64,000 nucleotides of DNA from the NCBI GenBank assembly GCA_003856375.1, contig CP034120.1, positions 310,001 through 374,000 on the forward strand, given 5' to 3'. Position numbers and translations under genes: made by a program. A model generated the notes under the pieces. It worked only from the letters and a program-made list of their open reading frames with translations, did not search any database and was not told the DNA's origin. The DNA comes from Glaciecola amylolytica. GTDB lineage: Bacteria; Bacteroidota; Bacteroidia; Flavobacteriales_D; Crocinitomicaceae. Below, one piece after another: positions 55,259 to 64,000 of the stretch (position 1 is the first letter of the stretch; each line of letters begins with the position of its first letter).

Positions 55259-55657
55259 ATGTATTCAGATCCTATTGCAGATTATCTAACACGAATTCGT
55301 AATGCGAATATGGCTCGTTTGAAAACGGTAGAAATTCCGGCTTCAAAAACGAAAAAAGCTATTACAGCAATCTTGTTTGATCAAGGTTACATCGCGAATT
55401 ACAAATTCGAAGAAGATGGAAAACAAGGTGTGATTAAAATCGCATTGAAGTATAACCAATCAACAAAAGTTCCGGCGATTACCAAGATAGACCGTGCGTC
55501 TCGTCCAGGTCTTCGTAAGTACTCAAGCGCGACAGAAATGCCACGTGTATTGAATGGTTTGGGAATCGCTATCGTTTCCACTTCAAGAGGGGTGATCACT
55601 GACAAAGAAGCAAGAAAAGAAAACGTGGGCGGAGAAGTTCTTTGCTACGTATATTAA
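55259..55657 (+). CDS. rpsH: Ribosomal protein S8
   Basis: 132 residues, normal length. Binds the central domain of 16S rRNA; in E. coli it represses the spc operon. [20 protein letters not shown] and [20 protein letters not shown] are diagnostic. Followed by an unusually long spacer. Confidence 0.97.
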   Translation: MYSDPIADYLTRIRNANMARLKTVEIPASKTKKAITAILFDQGYIANYKFEEDGKQGVIKIALKYNQSTKVPAITKIDRASRPGLRKYSSATEMPRVLNGLGIAIVSTSRGVITDKEARKENVGGEVLCYVY

Positions 55658-55844
55658 AATGCAAAATTGAAAATGGAGAATTGAGAAGAAAGCCTTGTCA
55701 TTTTTCATTTTCAATTATCAATTAAGTAGAAACTAGAATGCAGATTTCTGAGCGCTAGGCAAGCAAAAAGATATGGGTATTGACTCGTATCTTTTATTGT
55801 TGTATTTTTGCGCTCGTTTTCGTAATTCGTAATTAAAATAAATA
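55658..55844 (+). promoter_or_regulatory. rpsH-rplF spacer with inverted repeats and a promoter
   Basis: 187 bases in an otherwise compact operon. It has an imperfect inverted repeat of the AAAATTGAAAAT type (about 55662-55729), a perfect AAAAGATA/TATCTTTT pair (55766-55773, 55788-55795) and a promoter: TTG at 55780-55782, 20-bp spacer, TATTTTTG at 55803-55810. The pair could act as a terminator for the upstream half, with the promoter restarting transcription at rplF. Confidence 0.65.
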
Positions 55845-56402
55845 ATGTCAAGGATAGGTAAATCCCCAGTAACAATCCCGAGTGGAGTTGAAGTAAAGGT
55901 GGACGGATCAGTTATTTCCGTAAAAGGAAAGCAAGGTACATTAGAGCAGTTGTTTGATTCAAACGCTGTTTCTTTGACTATCGAAGGTTCCGTGATCACT
56001 TTAAGCCGCGCGTCTGATGCGCCGGACCATCGTTCTAAGCACGGTTTATACCGCGCGTTGATTCAGAACATGGTTGTTGGTGTATCCGAAGGGTACAAGA
56101 AGGAATTGGAAGTAATCGGAGTAGGTTACCGTGCTACAGCAACTGGTCAGTTGTTGGAATTAGCATTAGGTTACTCTCACCCGATTATGATCGAGTTCCC
56201 GAAAGAAATTAAGGTATCTGCAGATACTCAAAAAGGTAAAGCTCCGGTTGTGACTTTAGAGTCACACGACAAGCAACTTTTGGGCCAGGCTGCTGCCAAA
56301 ATTCGTTCCCTTCGTAAACCAGAACCGTATAAAGGAAAAGGTATTCGCTTCATGGGCGAAGAGATTAGAAGAAAAGCTGGTAAATCTGCAGGTAAAAAAT
56401 AA
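55845..56402 (+). CDS. rplF: Ribosomal protein L6
   Basis: 185 residues, normal length. Two-domain protein near the sarcin-ricin loop. [20 protein letters not shown] at the start, then [20 protein letters not shown] and [20 protein letters not shown]. Probably the first gene of a separate transcript (promoter at 55780-55810). Confidence 0.97.
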   Translation: MSRIGKSPVTIPSGVEVKVDGSVISVKGKQGTLEQLFDSNAVSLTIEGSVITLSRASDAPDHRSKHGLYRALIQNMVVGVSEGYKKELEVIGVGYRATATGQLLELALGYSHPIMIEFPKEIKVSADTQKGKAPVVTLESHDKQLLGQAAAKIRSLRKPEPYKGKGIRFMGEEIRRKAGKSAGKK

Positions 56403-56413
56403 TTTTAGAAGTT

Positions 56414-56767
56414 ATGGCATTTAGTAAAGTAAACAGAAGAGCAAAAATTAAGAGAAGAATCAGAAAGAAAATTTCTGGTACAACTTCGGTGCCTCGTCTA
56501 TCTGTATTCCGTTCAAACAAGCAAATTTATGCTCAGTTGATCGATGATACGAAAGGCATTACACTTGCGGCTGCATCTTCATACAAAAACAAAGCAACTG
56601 ATAAGAAAAGCAAATCTGATCAGGCAGCTGTTGTAGGTAAAGAGATCGCTGATAAAGCAGTTAAAGCTGGTGTAGAGTCAGTTGTGTTCGATCGTAACGG
56701 GTACTTGTACCACGGTCGTGTTAAATCATTGGCTGATTCAGCTAGAGAAGGAGGACTTAAATTTTAA
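56414..56767 (+). CDS. rplR: Ribosomal protein L18
   Basis: 117 residues, normal length. Binds 5S rRNA with L5. [32 protein letters not shown] and [20 protein letters not shown] are diagnostic. Confidence 0.97.
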   Translation: MAFSKVNRRAKIKRRIRKKISGTTSVPRLSVFRSNKQIYAQLIDDTKGITLAAASSYKNKATDKKSKSDQAAVVGKEIADKAVKAGVESVVFDRNGYLYHGRVKSLADSAREGGLKF

Positions 56768-56772
56768 TCATC

Positions 56773-57291
56773 ATGGCAGCAATTATAGGAAATAGAGTAA
56801 AAGCCTCAGATATTGAGCTTAAAGATAAATTGGTAGCTGTGAACCGTGTGACCAAAGTAACAAAAGGTGGTCGTACATTCAGTTTTTCAGCTATTGTAGT
56901 TGTTGGGGATGAAAACGGTATCGTAGGTCACGGTCTTGGTAAGGCAAAAGAAGTAACAGAAGCGATTACAAAAGGAATCGACGATGCGAAAAAGAACCTT
57001 ATTAAAGTTCCGATCCTGAAAGGTACAGTTCCTCACGCTCAAAAAGGAAAATTCGGTGGAGCAGAAGTTTTATTGAAACCTGCTACAAATGGTACAGGAG
57101 TTATCGCTGGTGGTGCGATGCGTGCAGTTTTAGAATCTGTAGGTATCCACAATGTATTGGCAAAATCTCAAGGATCATCCAATCCACATAACGTTGTTAA
57201 AGCAACTATCAATGCATTGGCGTCTATGCGCGATGCAGCAGCTGTTGCTCGTCAACGAGGAATTAGTATGGACAAAGTGTTTAACGGTTAA
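56773..57291 (+). CDS. rpsE: Ribosomal protein S5
   Basis: 172 residues, normal length. Accuracy protein at the back of the 30S subunit. [35 protein letters not shown] and [18 protein letters not shown] are diagnostic; the loop associated with spectinomycin resistance looks normal. Confidence 0.97.
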   Translation: MAAIIGNRVKASDIELKDKLVAVNRVTKVTKGGRTFSFSAIVVVGDENGIVGHGLGKAKEVTEAITKGIDDAKKNLIKVPILKGTVPHAQKGKFGGAEVLLKPATNGTGVIAGGAMRAVLESVGIHNVLAKSQGSSNPHNVVKATINALASMRDAAAVARQRGISMDKVFNG

Positions 57292-57302
57292 TAAAAAATA
57301 GT

Positions 57303-57479
57303 ATGGCAACAATTAAAATCAAACAAGTTCGCAGTGCTATCAAAACTCCGCATGATCAAAAAGCAACGATCGTGGCGTTAGGATTTCGCCGTTTGAACCA
57401 GGTAATTGAGAAAGAAGCAACTCCACAAATCCTTGGCATGATCAAGAAAGTTGGGCATTTGGTACAAGTTGTAGATTAA
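57303..57479 (+). CDS. rpmD: Ribosomal protein L30
   Basis: 58 residues, normal for this small protein. Starts ATIKIKQVRSAIKTPHDQKA, continues LGFRRLNQVIEKEATPQILG and ends GHLVQVVD. Lies 11 bases after rpsE and 20 before rplO, the expected place in the spc operon. Confidence 0.95.
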   Translation: MATIKIKQVRSAIKTPHDQKATIVALGFRRLNQVIEKEATPQILGMIKKVGHLVQVVD

Positions 57480-57499
57480 TACTTTAAAACGAATTATCC

Positions 57500-57946
57500 A
57501 TGAATTTAAATAATTTAACACCTGCGAAAGGATCCGTTCTATCTGACAAGAGAATCGGTCGTGGACACGGTTCTGGTGGTGGTGGTACTGCTACACGCGG
57601 ACACAAAGGAGCGAAATCTCGTTCCGGTTATTCTAAGAAAGTTGGTTTCGAAGGGGGACAAATGCCGTTACAACGACGTGTTCCTAAATTCGGATTCAAA
57701 AATATCAACAGAGTTGAATACAAAGCAATCAATTTGGATGCGATTCAATCTTTGGTTGAAAGAAAAAATGTAACTGATATTACTATCGAAGTACTACGTG
57801 AAAACGGTTTGGTATCTCGCAATGACCTGGTGAAAATCCTTGGTCGTGGAGAGCTTAAATCAAAAGTAACCATTAGTGCTCACAAGTTTTCTTCTTCTGC
57901 AAAAGCAGGAATTGAAGCTCAAGGTGGTAGTATTTCAGAAATCTAA
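57500..57946 (+). CDS. rplO: Ribosomal protein L15
   Basis: 148 residues, normal length. The Gly-rich N-terminal extension (RIGRGHGSGGGGTATRGHKG) threads into 23S rRNA; FEGGQMPLQRRVPKFGF is diagnostic. Confidence 0.97.
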   Translation: MNLNNLTPAKGSVLSDKRIGRGHGSGGGGTATRGHKGAKSRSGYSKKVGFEGGQMPLQRRVPKFGFKNINRVEYKAINLDAIQSLVERKNVTDITIEVLRENGLVSRNDLVKILGRGELKSKVTISAHKFSSSAKAGIEAQGGSISEI

Positions 57947-57947
57947 T

Positions 57948-57955
57948 TAACTTTG
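57948..57955 (+). promoter_or_regulatory. Possible internal promoter before secY
   Basis: TAACTTTG is an exact TAnnTTTG match just after the rplO stop and 14 bases before the secY ATG. No -33 box, so it may be fortuitous. Confidence 0.35.
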
Positions 57956-57969
57956 CCGACATTTTTTTT

Positions 57970-59313
57970 ATGAAACGGTTTATACAAAACATAAAAAACA
58001 TCTGGAAAGTAGAAGAGTTAAGAAAGCGTATCTTATTGACGCTTTTCTTAATTCTTGTGTACCGTATCGGATCGTTTATCATGTTGCCCGGTGTGAATGC
58101 TGACGCTGTATTGGCGAATGCATCCCGCAAAGGAGGCGACAATGTACTAGAATCTCTACTATCGATGTTCTCCGGAGGAGGATTCACCAACGTGTCTATT
58201 ATGGCACTTGGTATCATGCCTTACATTAGTGCATCGATCATTATGCAGTTATTGGGGATGGCAGTTCCTGCTGTTCAGAAAATGCAGAATGAAGGAGAAT
58301 CTGGTCGAAAACAAATCAATACGTATACACGTATACTGACAATTATAATTTGTGCTGTTCAGGCACCAAGTTATATTTCATTGTATGCTTCTAGTATCCA
58401 AGGTGCATTACCTGCTGATCAATCCATGCTATGGTGGACAACAGCAGTGTCTTGTATGGTTGCCGGTTCAATGTTTGCTGTATGGTTAGGTGAACGCATT
58501 ACAGATAAAGGAATTGGAAACGGGATCTCCTTGTTGATTACTGTAGGTATCTTGTCAAGACTCCCATCTTCTTTCTTATCTGAAATGGCTGCTAACAAAG
58601 ACTTTCCATTAAAGATTGTTTTGGAGATCATTGTCTTCATGTTGATTGTACTAGGAACAATTTTAGTTGTTCAGGGAGTTCGTAAGGTTCCTTTAAATAC
58701 AGCAAAAAGAGTTGTTGGTGCAAGAGCGGTAGACGAGCAGGGAGCAAGAAACTATTTGCCTTTGAAAGTAAATGCATCCGGTGTAATGCCGATCATTTTC
58801 GCTCAGGCAATTATGACTATTCCTGTGATGATTTTCTCCCAGCAAAAAGAAGGTGGAATGATTCAATATGCTTTGGGAGATACACATGGTGTACCTTACA
58901 ATGCATTGTTGGCGCTTTTGATTATCGTATTTACGTACTTCTACACTGCTATTATGATCAACCCACGTAAAATGGCTGATGATTTAAAGCGCAGTGGAGG
59001 ATTTATCCCTGGTGTTCGCCCGGGAGATGAGACTGCCGAGTATATTGACTCGTTGGTATCTCGTATTACATTGCCGGGATCTATGTTCCTTGCTTTGATT
59101 GCGATTTTACCATCCATAGCATATGCTTGTAATATTACTTCTGGTTTTGAGTATTTCTTCGGAGGAACTTCGTTGTTAATCATGGTGGGAGTAGTTTTAG
59201 ATACCCTTCAACAAATCGAATCTTATTTGTTGAACCGTCACATGGATGGTTTGATGGAAGGTTCCCGCGTTAGAGGAAGAAGAAGTATAAACGAAATGTC
59301 ATCAGGTTTCTAG
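57970..59313 (+). CDS. secY: Protein translocase subunit SecY
   Basis: 447 residues, about ten transmembrane helices. Channel of the Sec translocon that exports all the signal-peptide proteins in this window. GIMPYISASIIMQLLGMAVP, ITDKGIGNGISLLI and MADDLKRSGGFIPGVRPG are diagnostic. Cotranscribed with the spc genes, possibly with its own promoter. Confidence 0.97.
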   Translation: MKRFIQNIKNIWKVEELRKRILLTLFLILVYRIGSFIMLPGVNADAVLANASRKGGDNVLESLLSMFSGGGFTNVSIMALGIMPYISASIIMQLLGMAVPAVQKMQNEGESGRKQINTYTRILTIIICAVQAPSYISLYASSIQGALPADQSMLWWTTAVSCMVAGSMFAVWLGERITDKGIGNGISLLITVGILSRLPSSFLSEMAANKDFPLKIVLEIIVFMLIVLGTILVVQGVRKVPLNTAKRVVGARAVDEQGARNYLPLKVNASGVMPIIFAQAIMTIPVMIFSQQKEGGMIQYALGDTHGVPYNALLALLIIVFTYFYTAIMINPRKMADDLKRSGGFIPGVRPGDETAEYIDSLVSRITLPGSMFLALIAILPSIAYACNITSGFEYFFGGTSLLIMVGVVLDTLQQIESYLLNRHMDGLMEGSRVRGRRSINEMSSGF

Positions 59314-59316
59314 ATT

Positions 59317-59535
59317 ATGGCTAAACAGGCATCAATAGAACAGGACGGAACGATCATCGAAGCATTGTCTAATGCAATGTTTCGTGTCGAATTGGAAAAT
59401 GGACACGTGATTACGGCACACATTTCAGGTAAAATGAGAATGTTTTACATTAAGATTTTACCAGGTGACCGTGTGAAGGTAGAAATGTCTCCATATGATT
59501 TAACTAAAGGACGTATTTCTTTCCGCTACAAATAA
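59317..59535 (+). CDS. infA: Translation initiation factor IF-1
   Basis: 72 residues, normal length; single OB fold ([40 protein letters not shown]). Occupies the A site during initiation. Three bases after secY. Confidence 0.97.
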   Translation: MAKQASIEQDGTIIEALSNAMFRVELENGHVITAHISGKMRMFYIKILPGDRVKVEMSPYDLTKGRISFRYK

Positions 59536-59569
59536 ATTGTAAGAAAGAACTCCGATAAAAAAGCAAAAG

Positions 59570-59686
59570 ATGAAAGTAAGAGCTTCAGTAAAAAAACGTA
59601 CTGCAGATTGCAAGATCGTTAAAAGAAAAGGAAGAGTTTACGTGATTAACAAGAAGAATCCTAAACTAAAACAAAGACAAGGGTAA
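59570..59686 (+). CDS. rpmJ: Ribosomal protein L36, zinc-free type
   Basis: 38 residues: [20 protein letters not shown], ending KLKQRQG. Only one of the usual Cys/Cys/Cys/His zinc ligands remains (C14), so it is a C-minus paralogue that does not bind zinc. Lies between infA and rpsM as expected. Confidence 0.95.
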   Translation: MKVRASVKKRTADCKIVKRKGRVYVINKKNPKLKQRQG

Positions 59687-59688
59687 TT

Positions 59689-60063
59689 ATGGCACGTATC
59701 GCAGGTATTGATCTACCAAAAAACAAGAGAGGTGTAATCGGTTTGACGTACATCTTTGGAATTGGTCGTAGCACGGCTAAGAAAGTATTAGTTAACAACG
59801 GAATTGATGAGAACATCAAAGTACAAGATTGGAATGACGATCAGATTGCTTTGATTCGTACTTCAATTTCTGAGATTAAGACTGAAGGACAGTTGCGTTC
59901 TGAAATCCAATTGAACATTAAGCGTTTGATGGATATCGGATGTACACGAGGAATTCGTCACCGTGCTGGTCTTCCATTGAGAGGTCAACGTACGAAAAAC
60001 AACTCTCGTACTAGAAAAGGTAGAAGAAAAACAGTTGCTAACAAGAAGAAAGCGACTAAATAA
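59689..60063 (+). CDS. rpsM: Ribosomal protein S13
   Basis: 124 residues, normal length. 30S head protein contacting the P-site tRNA and the 50S subunit. [31 protein letters not shown] and [20 protein letters not shown] are diagnostic. Two bases after rpmJ. Confidence 0.97.
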   Translation: MARIAGIDLPKNKRGVIGLTYIFGIGRSTAKKVLVNNGIDENIKVQDWNDDQIALIRTSISEIKTEGQLRSEIQLNIKRLMDIGCTRGIRHRAGLPLRGQRTKNNSRTRKGRRKTVANKKKATK

Positions 60064-60072
60064 TAGTTAGAA

Positions 60073-60459
60073 ATGGCAAAAGCAAATCAAAAGAAGAAGA
60101 AACAAGTCAAAGTAGACGCAGCGGGTGAAGCGCATATTCAAGCTACCTTCAACAATGTGATTATTTCTTTGACAAACAACGCTGGTCAGGTTATTTCTTG
60201 GTCATCGGCTGGAAAAATGGGCTTCAAAGGTTCTAAAAAGAACACTCCGTATGCTGCACAAGTTGCTGCTGAGGATGCATCTAAAGAAGCACATGACTTC
60301 GGATTACGTAGAGTGCGTGTATTTGTGAAAGGACCAGGAGCTGGTCGTGAATCAGCAATCCGTGCAATTCACAATCATGGTATCGAGGTAATCGAGATCA
60401 TTGATGTAACTCCACTTCCGCACAATGGTTGTCGTCCACCAAAAAGACGTCGCGTTTAA
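60073..60459 (+). CDS. rpsK: Ribosomal protein S11
   Basis: 128 residues, normal length. 30S platform protein. [40 protein letters not shown] and the C-terminal [15 protein letters not shown] are diagnostic. Confidence 0.97.
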   Translation: MAKANQKKKKQVKVDAAGEAHIQATFNNVIISLTNNAGQVISWSSAGKMGFKGSKKNTPYAAQVAAEDASKEAHDFGLRRVRVFVKGPGAGRESAIRAIHNHGIEVIEIIDVTPLPHNGCRPPKRRRV

Positions 60460-60478
60460 TATTCAGTATTTTTTAATC

Positions 60479-60530
60479 AAAAGGGGACAATGATTATCGA
60501 AGGAAAGCCTTAATTCATAATCCCCCTTTT
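60479..60530 (+). promoter_or_regulatory. Structured leader candidate upstream of rpsD
   Basis: Three nested stems: AAAAGGGG with CCCCTTTT (outer), GATTAT with ATAATC (middle) and AAGG with CCTT (inner, AAAG loop). The element fills the 84-base spacer before rpsD. In E. coli S4 represses this operon by binding mRNA, so an S4-binding leader is possible; a weak terminator (AT-rich tract follows) is the alternative. Confidence 0.45.
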
Positions 60531-60543
60531 ATATTTTTATAGT

Positions 60544-61152
60544 ATGGCAAGATATACAGGTCCAAAATCGAAAATTGCTCGTCGTTTCCGCGACCCTATT
60601 TTCGGTCCAGATAAAGCATTGGACAAAAGAAGCTACGGTCCGGGACAACATGGTCCTTCGAAGCGTAGAGGAGGAAAACAATCAGAATACGCAATCCAGT
60701 TGGGTGAAAAGCAAAAAGCGAAGTACACTTACGGGATTTTAGAGCGTCAATTCTCGAACTTGTTTAAGAAAGCATCTCGTATGAAAGGTATTACAGGTGA
60801 AAACTTGTTGCAATTGTGCGAAATGCGTTTAGATAACACAGTATACCGTTTAGGAATTGCTCCTTCTCGTCGTGCTGCTCGTCAGTTGGTAACTCACAAA
60901 CACATCGTAGTTAACGGAGAAGTGGTAAACATTCCTTCTTACACATTGAGAATTGGTGATGTTGTTAGCGTTCGTGAGAAATCAAAATCTTTGGAGGCAA
61001 TTACATCTTCATTGACTGCGTCAAACAAACGTTACGACTGGTTAGATTGGGATGCTTCTTTGAAAGTAGGAAAGTTTTTGAGTGTTCCTTCCCGCGACAT
61101 GATTCCTGAGAATATCAAGGAACAATTAATCGTCGAATTATACTCTAAGTAA
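60544..61152 (+). CDS. rpsD: Ribosomal protein S4, zinc-free type
   Basis: 202 residues, normal length. Nucleates 30S assembly; S4 RNA-binding domain [20 protein letters not shown] followed by [19 protein letters not shown]. The N-terminal zinc knuckle cysteines are absent ([20 protein letters not shown]), i.e. the C-minus type. Confidence 0.97.
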   Translation: MARYTGPKSKIARRFRDPIFGPDKALDKRSYGPGQHGPSKRRGGKQSEYAIQLGEKQKAKYTYGILERQFSNLFKKASRMKGITGENLLQLCEMRLDNTVYRLGIAPSRRAARQLVTHKHIVVNGEVVNIPSYTLRIGDVVSVREKSKSLEAITSSLTASNKRYDWLDWDASLKVGKFLSVPSRDMIPENIKEQLIVELYSK

Positions 61153-61169
61153 TAATTATAATCATTGAA

Positions 61170-61225
61170 TCGCAGCCAAAGGGTTTGATAGACTTTCTTC
61201 AATCCTTCAAGCCGCGCAACTGCGA
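61170..61225 (+). other. Possible structured spacer rpsD-rpoA
   Basis: TCGCAG (61170-61175) pairs with CTGCGA (61220-61225), enclosing an imperfect GGTTTGA/TCAATCC pair. Weaker than the neighbouring elements; may be chance. Confidence 0.3.
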
Positions 61226-61249
61226 AACAATTAAAAAGAAGAATATCAA

Positions 61250-62242
61250 ATGGCAATTTTAGATTTTCAAAAGCCTGACAAGGTAATTATGATCCAGTCG
61301 GACGAGCGTAAGGGACAATTTGAGTTCCGTCCGCTTGAACCGGGATACGGTATCACAGTAGGAAACGCATTGCGTCGTATCTTACTTTCTTCATTGGAAG
61401 GTTATGCTATTTCTTCAGTGCGTATCGAAGGTGTAGACCACGAATTCGCAACGTTGAAAGGTGTGGTTGAAGATGTTACTGAGATCGTATTGAATTTGAA
61501 ACAAGTTCGCTTCAAGCAACAAATCGAAGGAACGGATAATGAAACAGTTGTTGTTTCTATTTCCGGACAAGATAAGTTGACAGCTGGTGACTTGGGTAAA
61601 TTCACTTCAGGATTTCAGGTGTTAAACCCGGATTTAGTGATTTGTAACATGGAGTCTTCAGTGAAACTGGAGATGGAATTAACAATCATCAAAGGACGTG
61701 GTTACCTTCCTGCAGAGGAAAACAAAACTGGTAATTCTCCGTTTGGAACGATTTTCATCGACTCCATCTTTACACCTGTTGTAAACGTAAAATATACGAT
61801 TGAAAACTACCGTGTAGAGCAAAAAACGGATTACGAGAAATTGGTTTTGGAATTGACAACTGACGGATCTATTCATCCGAAAGATGCCTTGAAAGAAGCA
61901 GCAAAAATCTTGATTCATCACTTTATGTTGTTCTCCGATGAGCGTATCACTTTAGATAGTGAGGTGAAATCAGAAACAGAAGAGTTTGATGAAACATCAT
62001 TGCACATGCGTCAATTGTTGAAAACAAAATTAGTAGATATGGATCTTTCGGTTCGTGCTCTGAATTGTTTGAAAGCAGCAGACGTTGAAACATTGGGTGA
62101 TTTGGTTTCTTACAACAAAAATGACTTATTGAAGTTCCGTAACTTCGGTAAAAAATCATTGACGGAGTTGGAAGACTTAGTGGATTCTAAAGGATTGAAC
62201 TTTGGAATGAATGTAGCTAAGTACAAATTAGATAAAGATTAG
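61250..62242 (+). CDS. rpoA: RNA polymerase alpha subunit
   Basis: 330 residues, normal length. The N-terminal domain ([32 protein letters not shown]) dimerises and binds beta/beta'; the C-terminal domain from about residue 245 ([33 protein letters not shown]) contacts upstream DNA and activators such as AraC-type proteins. Confidence 0.97.
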   Translation: MAILDFQKPDKVIMIQSDERKGQFEFRPLEPGYGITVGNALRRILLSSLEGYAISSVRIEGVDHEFATLKGVVEDVTEIVLNLKQVRFKQQIEGTDNETVVVSISGQDKLTAGDLGKFTSGFQVLNPDLVICNMESSVKLEMELTIIKGRGYLPAEENKTGNSPFGTIFIDSIFTPVVNVKYTIENYRVEQKTDYEKLVLELTTDGSIHPKDALKEAAKILIHHFMLFSDERITLDSEVKSETEEFDETSLHMRQLLKTKLVDMDLSVRALNCLKAADVETLGDLVSYNKNDLLKFRNFGKKSLTELEDLVDSKGLNFGMNVAKYKLDKD

Positions 62243-62274
62243 TATCGCAAAATAAAAGTAATAATGTCGTAATA

Positions 62275-62311
62275 GGTGGTAAGAACGACGCGATTATAGT
62301 TCTTACTAACC
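62275..62311 (+). other. Hairpin between rpoA and rplQ
   Basis: GTAAGAAC and GTTCTTAC form a perfect 8-bp stem with a 12-base loop, extended by GGT/ACC across a small bulge. No T-run; 25 bases before the rplQ ATG. Candidate processing or regulatory element. Confidence 0.5.
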
Positions 62312-62335
62312 GTTACTTACGAAATTTAAGAAAAA

Positions 62336-62908
62336 ATGAGACACGGTAAAAAATTCAATCATTTAGGTAGACAAACTGCACACAGAGCTGCAATGTTATC
62401 TAATATGGCTTGTTCGTTAATCGAACACAAACGTATTTCAACTACTATCGCTAAAGCAAAAGCTTTACGTGTTTATGTTGAACCTATTTTGACAAAAGCG
62501 AAAGACGATACAACTCACAATCGTCGTACAACTTTCTCTTACTTGAAAAGTAAAGAAGCTGTATCTGAACTTTTCAGAACAATCGCTCCGAAAATTGCTG
62601 ACCGTCCGGGAGGATACACTCGTATTATCCGTACAGGTTACCGTTTAGGAGATAACGCTGAAATGTGTTTGATCGAGTTGGTTGATTTCAACGAAGTTTA
62701 CACTGCTGGTGAGAAAAAGACTACAACACGTCGTTCTCGTCGTGGTGGTGCAGCTGCAACTAAGAAAACTGACGCGGCTCCTGCTGCAGAAGTTGTTGAA
62801 GAGGCAGTAGTTGTTGAAGAAGTAAAAGCTGAAGAAGTTGCTCCTGAGGCAGCAGCTCCGACAGAAGAAGCAGATTCAACTGAAGAAGAAAAAAAGGATG
62901 AAGAGTAA
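62336..62908 (+). CDS. rplQ: Ribosomal protein L17 with acidic C-terminal tail
   Basis: 190 residues: the L17 core (about 1-125; [40 protein letters not shown]) plus an extension of about 60 residues rich in Ala, Glu and Val (from [18 protein letters not shown] onward) that ends EEKKDEE. Long L17 tails of this sort are frequent in Bacteroidota; their role is unknown. Last gene of the alpha operon. Confidence 0.96.
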   Translation: MRHGKKFNHLGRQTAHRAAMLSNMACSLIEHKRISTTIAKAKALRVYVEPILTKAKDDTTHNRRTTFSYLKSKEAVSELFRTIAPKIADRPGGYTRIIRTGYRLGDNAEMCLIELVDFNEVYTAGEKKTTTRRSRRGGAAATKKTDAAPAAEVVEEAVVVEEVKAEEVAPEAAAPTEEADSTEEEKKDEE

Positions 62909-62931
62909 TCATTTTTGTCTTTCAAAATAAG

Positions 62932-62969
62932 AAAAAGGGTATCCGTTTATTAACGAATACCCTTTTTTT
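62932..62969 (+). terminator. Terminator of the alpha ribosomal operon
   Basis: AAAAAGGGTAT pairs with ATACCCTTTTT, with inner CGTT/AACG pairing, followed by T-run; 23 bases after the rplQ stop. Confidence 0.9.
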
Positions 62970-62981
62970 ATAAACGATATT

Positions 62982-63011
62982 TTTGAAGTTGGAATAGAAA
63001 TCCTAATTTTG
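62982..63011 (+). promoter_or_regulatory. carA promoter
   Basis: TTTG at 62982-62985, 18-bp spacer, TAATTTTG at 63004-63011, 17 bases before the carA ATG. Both boxes match the Bacteroidota consensus. The short leader leaves no room for a pyrimidine attenuator. Confidence 0.75.
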
Positions 63012-63028
63012 CAAAAACATTTTAGTAT

Positions 63029-64000
63029 ATGGAAGAACGCAAGCCTGCGCTCCTGGTCCTGGAGGATGGAACAGTTTTTTATGGCAAAGCAACCGGAAAG
63101 ATAGGTACAACAACCGGAGAGATTGCCTTTAACACCGGAATGACCGGTTATCAAGAGGTGTTCACCGATCCTTCATATTACGGACAAATACTAGTCATGA
63201 CGACATCCCACATTGGGAACTATGGTGTAAATCCGGAAGAAGTTGAATCGGAATCGGTGAAAATTGCCGGACTAGTTACCAAAAAATTCGCAAACAACTT
63301 TTCAAGAGCTTCTGCTACATCCGGTTTACAGGAATACCTGGTAGAAAACGACAAAGTTGGAATCACGGACATCGATACAAGAGCATTGGTTCGTCATATT
63401 CGCCATAAAGGTGCAATGAACGCCATTATTTCATCTGAAATACTGGATGAGAAAGAACTTCTGAAACAAGTAAAAGAAGTTCCGTCGATGGATGGTTTGG
63501 AATTGTCTTCCAAAGTGGCTACAACAGTTGCTTACGAAGCAGGAGATTCCACTTCCCCAATGAAAGTAGCATTACTTGATTTCGGAGTGAAGAAAAACAT
63601 TATCCGTTGTTTGGTTGAGCGCGGATGTTTTGTGAAAGTCTTCCCGATGAATACCAGCGCTGAAGAACTGAAAGCATTTAATCCGGATGGATATTTATTG
63701 TCTAACGGTCCCGGAGATCCTTCTGCCATGCCAAACGAGATTGCTTTGGTAAAAGAATTGGTTGAATGGGGAACACCGGTATTCGGAATCTGCCTTGGAC
63801 ACCAGATCTTAGGATTAAGCCAGGGATTGAAAACAGAGAAAATGTTTAACGGCCACCGCGGAATCAATCACCCGGTAATGAACTTACTGACCGGAAAAGG
63901 AGAAATTACTTCTCAAAATCACGGGTTCGTGATCGCGAAAGAAGGAGTTCAATCCAATCCGCGAATTAAAGTAACTCACGAGCATTTGAATGATCAGACA
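63029..64000 (+). CDS. carA: Carbamoyl-phosphate synthase small subunit (3' end outside window)
   Basis: 324 codons are visible and the frame is open at the window end; the full protein is usually about 360-380 residues. Supplies ammonia from glutamine to the large subunit CarB for arginine and pyrimidine synthesis. N-terminal GEIAFNTGMTGYQEVFTDPS, GITDIDTRALVRHIR, and the glutaminase nucleophile C255 in FGICLGHQILGL; the catalytic His/Glu pair lies beyond the cut. Confidence 0.96.
   Translation, partial: MEERKPALLVLEDGTVFYGKATGKIGTTTGEIAFNTGMTGYQEVFTDPSYYGQILVMTTSHIGNYGVNPEEVESESVKIAGLVTKKFANNFSRASATSGLQEYLVENDKVGITDIDTRALVRHIRHKGAMNAIISSEILDEKELLKQVKEVPSMDGLELSSKVATTVAYEAGDSTSPMKVALLDFGVKKNIIRCLVERGCFVKVFPMNTSAEELKAFNPDGYLLSNGPGDPSAMPNEIALVKELVEWGTPVFGICLGHQILGLSQGLKTEKMFNGHRGINHPVMNLLTGKGEITSQNHGFVIAKEGVQSNPRIKVTHEHLNDQT

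Noticed and set aside
1-64000. CRISPR arrays, tRNA or rRNA genes, insertion sequences
   Set aside because: No regular direct-repeat array, no cloverleaf-like sequence with conserved tRNA loop bases, and no transposase frame were found.

Overview
The window is chromosomal DNA from a member of the Bacteroidota, most likely Flavobacteriales; a Crocinitomicaceae/Fluviicola-like genome is my guess, not proven. The evidence is: repeated Bacteroidota-type promoter -7 boxes (TAnnTTTG, several with a TTG/TTTG -33 box 17-22 bp upstream); start codons without Shine-Dalgarno sequences; proteins with type IX secretion (T9SS) sorting tails; GLPGLI, DUF4230 and DUF4197 proteins; and Bacteroidota-type S14, S4 and L36 without zinc cysteines. 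I see no tRNA, rRNA, CRISPR array, insertion sequence, integrase or phage gene.

Layout. 1-9.6 kb: housekeeping and envelope genes on the + strand: ferredoxin-NADP reductase, DUF4197, rhodanese, an orphan sensor kinase, a LuxE-like acyl-protein synthetase, an M20 amidohydrolase, two overlapping DUF4230 genes, CapA-like phosphoesterase and dihydrofolate reductase. 9.6-25.1 kb: a secreted protein, topoisomerase III, a LytTR regulator with its propeller-type sensor kinase (- strand), a small - strand operon (GyrI-like and TIP30-like proteins), three tandem single-stranded-DNA-binding proteins, an outer-membrane beta-barrel protein with a GLPGLI partner, and PcrA helicase (- strand).

25.2-36.2 kb: the most interesting accessory region, a six-gene operon for an NRPS-independent hydroxamate siderophore: PLP decarboxylase, amine N-hydroxylase, MFS exporter, two successive fusions of a GNAT acyltransferase with an IucA/IucC synthetase, and a multi-pass membrane acyltransferase. 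A convergent AraC-type regulator follows. The gene order resembles desferrioxamine/bisucaberin pathways (dfoJ-dfoA-dfoC), but the fused acyltransferase-synthetase is duplicated. Just upstream of a canonical promoter lie two perfect 9-bp direct repeats spaced exactly 21 bp, the geometry expected for AraC-family activation.

36.4-45.3 kb: alpha-L-fucosidase and a PA14-containing GH3 glycosidase (convergent), T9SS-sorted secreted proteins, a FabH-like ketoacyl synthase, small membrane proteins and a decayed T9SS tail. 45.4-62.9 kb: the str, S10, spc and alpha ribosomal operons in the usual order, including rpmD and rpmJ, with several structured spacers and internal promoters. The window ends inside carA.
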